Positions 41,477 to 45,298 of a stretch of 45,298 bases of DNA are shown one piece after another. Positions within the stretch are counted from its first letter, which is position 1; each line of letters opens with the position of its first letter. Source of the DNA: JAWXBR01 sp034440235. GTDB taxonomy: Bacteria; Bacteroidota; Ignavibacteria; Kapaibacteriales; Kapaibacteriaceae. The stretch is from NCBI GenBank assembly GCA_034440235.1, contig JAWXBR010000063.1, positions 1-45,298 on the forward strand, given 5' to 3'. A program made the position numbers and the translations under genes. The notes under the pieces are model-generated. The model was given only the letters and a program-made list of their open reading frames with translations, had not been told where the DNA came from and did no database searches.

Positions 41477-44400
41477 ATGACGCATTTTACAACATTAGGG
41501 AAGAGGCTGGCATACGTCATGGTATGCTTGACTCTGTTCGTTGCAACCAATGAAGCCATTGCAGCAACGGCTCCCAACCTACGTACGACAGCGTCTTACG
41601 GCGCATTTTCGGGCGCTGGTGCAATCGGAAATACCGGCCTTACGGTAATCAATGGCGACATCGGCACGCACGTAGGTGCGTTTACCGGATTTCCACCAGG
41701 TATCTATACCGGTGTGAAAAACGTCGCTAATGCCGCTACCCTCCAAGCCAAAGACGATGTAACATTGGCGTACAATTCAATGAATGATGCAACGAATAGC
41801 ATCATCTTTGATGAGGCAATCGGCGCGACCATGGGGAACGGCCAGGTTCTTACGGCTAAGACCTATAGAAGGGGCGATCTTACGACGATCTCGGGCACAC
41901 TTACCTTCGACGCTCAGGGCGACCCTAATGCCATCTTCGTTATTAAGATTGGCGCAGCCCTTAACGTAGCGGCAAATACCACCCTTGTTCTAGCAAATGG
42001 CGCTCGTGCGGCAAATATCTATTGGGCAGTTGATGGTGCTGTAAGCATTCTCAACGCCACTATATTCAAGGGTACAATCATTGCGAACGGAGCTATTCAC
42101 CTCTATGGTGGTTCGAACCTCGAAGGTCGGGCATTATCTGTGGTTGGTGCCATTACGTTTGCGGACGCAACTATTACCGTACCTACGAACGGCGCTCCAC
42201 CTCCACCTCCACCTCCACCTCCACCCGGCGCCTCTCTCATCGTGATTAGACCAGCGCAAGGCGAGGTAATTAGCGGCTGTACACAGAACTACCAGATTAC
42301 GTGGTCGGGTTCAGGCATCGCTAACTCTAAGACACTTGAGTATTCAATCGATAGTGGAGCGACGTGGCGAGTTATCGGCGGTATGAATTCATCTGCGATG
42401 GCCTATAGTTGGAACGTTCCGGACGTAACATCGACGAGGGCGTTTGTTCGGGTAACCGATGCGAACAACCTAAGAGGCACTAGTGGACTGTTCTCGATTG
42501 TTGGGCCAGCTCAGGTAACTGGTTACACGTTTTCGGCAACAACCGGCGCGTATGCAGAAATTTCTGGAGGCACCGTTCATGCGACAGGTACTGGCATTGG
42601 TAATACTGAGTATGCGCTCGCCTTACCATTTAACTTTATGTATCATGGTGTGACGTATCCGTCGGGTTCCAACATCGGCGTGAATAGCAACGGCTATGTA
42701 ACGTTCGCGACGGGTTATGCAGGCATGACCGCACCCCTTACAGAGTTGAGCATTCCAGTGATTGCTGGTTTTGCGAACTACCTAACGGGTAACACAAACG
42801 GAGAACTTCGTAGTGAAAGCACGGGTTCTGCTGGCAATCGGATTCTAACGATTCAGTGGAAGAACTTTACACGTGGTCCAATGGCGAACGCCTCAAACGA
42901 CGTGTTCAACTTCCAGATCAAGATGTTTGAGACAGGCCGTGTCGAAATCGTCTACGGCGCTATGGTTGTGAACACCGAGGTCGGTGGGCAGATTGGTATA
43001 AGCCGCTTTTGCACGCGCATGGCTGTAATGGCCCGCGCCACACTCTCTCCATGGGATCGTCCGACGATTACGACGGCAGCGTCGAATATCGAGTCGATTG
43101 CAAGTCCAACATGGGTTCCAGGTGCAAACCAGGTTTATGCATTCATTCCTCGTGTCGCTCAGTCGAACGTCACCGACGCTGGTGCATTGGCACTCCTAAG
43201 CCCTGCCGGCAAGTTCGCCGCAAACCAGACTCAAGTAATTCAGGTTAGGATTAAGAACTGGGGAACGAACAACCTCGACAGCGTGACCGTAAACTGGTCG
43301 ATCGATGGTGTTGTTAAGGTTCCAGTACGCTACTATTCTCAACCAGGTCTGGCACCGTTTGCTGAAGCGACTGTTAACCTTGGCTTTGCCACGTTTGCCA
43401 CGAATTCTTTCAGCGCCTTAAGGGTATGGACAACTGTACCAAATGGTGGTGCTGATGCCGTTCCTGGTAACGACGCCATCGTTCGCTACCTGGCACCTCG
43501 TGTCGGTGGTACGTTTGATGTAGCGCAAGGCAGCGGCAACCCGAATACGTTTAGCGACTTCTGGTCGATTATGCGTCACCTTCGTGTTTCCGGCATTTTT
43601 GGGGACGTAACCATTCGTGCTAATGGTGACGTGACGTACGATGGCCAGCTGTACCTTGCTCCTATCGATAACGCTTTTGCAGGCGGCCGCATTTCTATTG
43701 TCAATCGCGCTCCTGCAACTCCTTCTATTCAGTTTCAACCAATTGGTTCGCCTACGCTTTCGTATGGTCTGTACGAAGATGCACACGCCGCAGTCGTCAT
43801 TGAAGGCGGCGGGGCACCTTATACCCTCAATGGTTTGACCGTTCGTTTACCGAATGGCACAAACGCTGGTGGATTTGTTTACGGAGCTGCAAACTGGCTT
43901 ACCGGTGTTACGATCAACAACCTGCGTATCCTAAACAGCAACTTCGTAGGACCTGATAATTGGGCTACGATGACGCTTGCTAGTGATGCTATCTACCTGA
44001 ACAACGGTACTGGTACGAACAACGAAATCACCCGTAGTAACATCTCGAGCTTCCCTAACGGCATCCGTTGGGATAATCGCGGTGGCGCTAACACGAAGGT
44101 TCTAAACAACACTGTTCGGGGTGCTCGTTTTGGTGCATATGTAGACGGTGGCTCTGCCATGGAGATCTCTGGCAATACATTCGCTGGAACTTCTGTGTTT
44201 AATAGCTTCGTGGGCATCTCTGCATACAGTGCAGGCACGTCAACGATTACGAACAATCGTGTTTCGACAGATCTCACGTTGGCTGGCAGCAACGCTACGG
44301 GTATCATTATCGTGCCGATTACCGGAGCGACGTTCACGGTAACGAACAACATGATCGCAATTGGATCTGCAACAACGGCACGTGGCTTTGATGTTCAAGC

Positions 44401-45298
44401 AAACAATGGTGGTTTGACACGTCTGTATCACAATACTGTTCACATCACGGGTACAGGCGGCGCGAACAACGTAGCACTGTTCATTAACTCGACTCTGCTT
44501 GCTACTCCGTCGGGTGTTGTACACTCTGTGAACAACATCTACAGCAACGCCGGTACAGGTGCTAACGGTGGTTACCTCATTCGTCAGGATGACGCTACCA
44601 TCGTGTTGAACGCGACAACAAATTCACTTGCGATTTCTGACTTCAATGACTTGTACACAACAGGCGCAAACATCGGCCTGTACGACGGTGTTATTGTTGC
44701 AAAGAGTCCGAATCCAAATCCACTCGCAGCATGGCGTCTTGCCACATCGCGTGATTACAACTCGGTTGCCGTGCCTGTAATTTTTGTCGGCGGCAGCGAC
44801 CTCCACCTACTGACAATTCAGCAGGCTCTCGGGGGCACAACCTTGCTAATTCCTACCGTTCCAACTGACATCGACGGTGACCCACGCGTTAAGCCATACA
44901 TGGGGGCAGACGAAATCACTCCGAAGATCGAAATCATTCAACAGCCCCAAAGCCGTTACGCATGCCTAGGCGAAAGCTTCAACTTTATCTCTATAGCTGA
45001 CGTAACGCCAGGCGCTTCGGTGATCTATCAATGGTACAAAGACGGCGTTAAATTGGTTGGTCGCACATCGGCAATTCTGCCATTCACAGGTGTCGGTTAT
45101 GCCTCAGGTGGAGTATACACAGCAATCGTAACAGCCTCGGACGGCACAACTACCGTTACTGCCGCGACTCTTCCGGCCGTCCTTATCGTTGTTCGCCCGA
45201 CGCAAATCACAGAGCAGCCAGCTTCGAAACCAGTTGCTCTTGGCAGCACAGTAAATCTTGAAGGTCAAGCAGAAGCAGTTGGTTCACCAACAGATTTC
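41477..45298 (+). CDS. Giant secreted DUF3494 / beta-helix / Ig-like surface protein (3' end beyond window)
   Basis: At least 1274 codons without a stop, running off the right edge. Signal peptide about 1-30 (VCLTLFVATNEAIAA). DUF3494 solenoid about 31-236. (Pro)10 linker 241-250 from CCACCT repeats. One Ser-Leu-Asp-Ser-Gly type repeat (about 253-340; EYSIDSGATW). A beta-sandwich region 345-560 (PFNFMYHGVTYPSG, SNGYVTF). A CARDB-like piece (VIQVRIKNWGTNNLDSVTV). A parallel beta-helix of short, Asn/Gly-rich repeats (about 700-1130). One complete Ig-like domain (QWYKDGVKLVG) and the start of a second. The N-terminal 235 residues are roughly 75 percent identical by eye to the protein at 32306. 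The start was chosen by that match (MTHxTTL); ATG 41465 is an alternative. A sorting domain is expected beyond the window. Confidence 0.88.
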   Translation, partial: MTHFTTLGKRLAYVMVCLTLFVATNEAIAATAPNLRTTASYGAFSGAGAIGNTGLTVINGDIGTHVGAFTGFPPGIYTGVKNVANAATLQAKDDVTLAYNSMNDATNSIIFDEAIGATMGNGQVLTAKTYRRGDLTTISGTLTFDAQGDPNAIFVIKIGAALNVAANTTLVLANGARAANIYWAVDGAVSILNATIFKGTIIANGAIHLYGGSNLEGRALSVVGAITFADATITVPTNGAPPPPPPPPPPGASLIVIRPAQGEVISGCTQNYQITWSGSGIANSKTLEYSIDSGATWRVIGGMNSSAMAYSWNVPDVTSTRAFVRVTDANNLRGTSGLFSIVGPAQVTGYTFSATTGAYAEISGGTVHATGTGIGNTEYALALPFNFMYHGVTYPSGSNIGVNSNGYVTFATGYAGMTAPLTELSIPVIAGFANYLTGNTNGELRSESTGSAGNRILTIQWKNFTRGPMANASNDVFNFQIKMFETGRVEIVYGAMVVNTEVGGQIGISRFCTRMAVMARATLSPWDRPTITTAASNIESIASPTWVPGANQVYAFIPRVAQSNVTDAGALALLSPAGKFAANQTQVIQVRIKNWGTNNLDSVTVNWSIDGVVKVPVRYYSQPGLAPFAEATVNLGFATFATNSFSALRVWTTVPNGGADAVPGNDAIVRYLAPRVGGTFDVAQGSGNPNTFSDFWSIMRHLRVSGIFGDVTIRANGDVTYDGQLYLAPIDNAFAGGRISIVNRAPATPSIQFQPIGSPTLSYGLYEDAHAAVVIEGGGAPYTLNGLTVRLPNGTNAGGFVYGAANWLTGVTINNLRILNSNFVGPDNWATMTLASDAIYLNNGTGTNNEITRSNISSFPNGIRWDNRGGANTKVLNNTVRGARFGAYVDGGSAMEISGNTFAGTSVFNSFVGISAYSAGTSTITNNRVSTDLTLAGSNATGIIIVPITGATFTVTNNMIAIGSATTARGFDVQANNGGLTRLYHNTVHITGTGGANNVALFINSTLLATPSGVVHSVNNIYSNAGTGANGGYLIRQDDATIVLNATTNSLAISDFNDLYTTGANIGLYDGVIVAKSPNPNPLAAWRLATSRDYNSVAVPVIFVGGSDLHLLTIQQALGGTTLLIPTVPTDIDGDPRVKPYMGADEITPKIEIIQQPQSRYACLGESFNFISIADVTPGASVIYQWYKDGVKLVGRTSAILPFTGVGYASGGVYTAIVTASDGTTTVTAATLPAVLIVVRPTQITEQPASKPVALGSTVNLEGQAEAVGSPTDF

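Overview
The window is a chromosomal segment with mid-range GC from a Gram-negative bacterium of the Bacteroidota-Chlorobiota (FCB) superphylum. A Kapabacteria/Ignavibacteria-like lineage is my best guess, and that is an inference. The signs are a type IX secretion-like C-terminal sorting domain on a cell-surface protein, a phosphate-selective OprP/OprO-type porin, DUF4286 and DUF3109 proteins, several lipoproteins with lipoboxes, PD40-OmpA envelope architecture, and promoter boxes of the Bacteroidota type (TAnnTTTG). Sigma-54 is also encoded. No rRNA, tRNA, CRISPR array, IS element or prophage was recognised.

Layout. 1-3245 (minus): a partial membrane protein, a thioredoxin-fold protein without its redox cysteines, an NlpC/P60 lipoprotein and a TerC-type membrane protein. 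3246-3563: an intergenic array of 18-bp repeats. 3564-17180 (plus): polA, a second 18-bp array made from polA's last codons, an UppP-cyclophilin fusion, a cyclophilin lipoprotein, a PD40/OmpA protein, an acetylornithine-type aminotransferase, a THUMP RNA methyltransferase, thrS, a large MscS channel, a small secreted protein and a thioredoxin-like 2Fe-2S ferredoxin. 17207-25308 (minus): DUF4286, nhaA, rfbA, then phoU-pstB-pstA-pstC-pstS and a phosphate-type porin, which together form a phosphate uptake module. 25396-31494 (plus): pfkA, DUF1844, nadK, an APC permease, adenine deaminase and nadC, a nearly gap-free run joining glycolysis, NAD(P) synthesis and purine salvage. 31543-38743 (minus): a WYL-type regulator that lacks the WYL core, an ice-binding-like (DUF3494) surface protein, rpoN with DUF3109, a dienelactone hydrolase and a lipoprotein MsrA. 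38801-45298 (plus): a secreted M1 aminopeptidase and the first 1274 codons of a giant DUF3494/beta-helix/Ig surface protein, a paralogue of the one at 32306.

Three signals are not explained by the gene list. (1) The octamer AAGGGGCT occurs at least 16 times on both strands, against about 1.4 expected, in several reading frames and mostly inside genes. (2) Gene junctions repeatedly carry in-frame tandem duplications (18, 18, 21 and 24 bp) that copy stop/start codons. The one after polA builds an open ladder of ATG codons that ends in an ATGA overlap with the next gene. (3) Several operon-leading genes have a TAnnTTT(G/C)-type box only 3-9 nt before the ATG and no Shine-Dalgarno, which suggests leaderless mRNAs. 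The one gene whose box lies 26 nt upstream has a clear AAGGAG.
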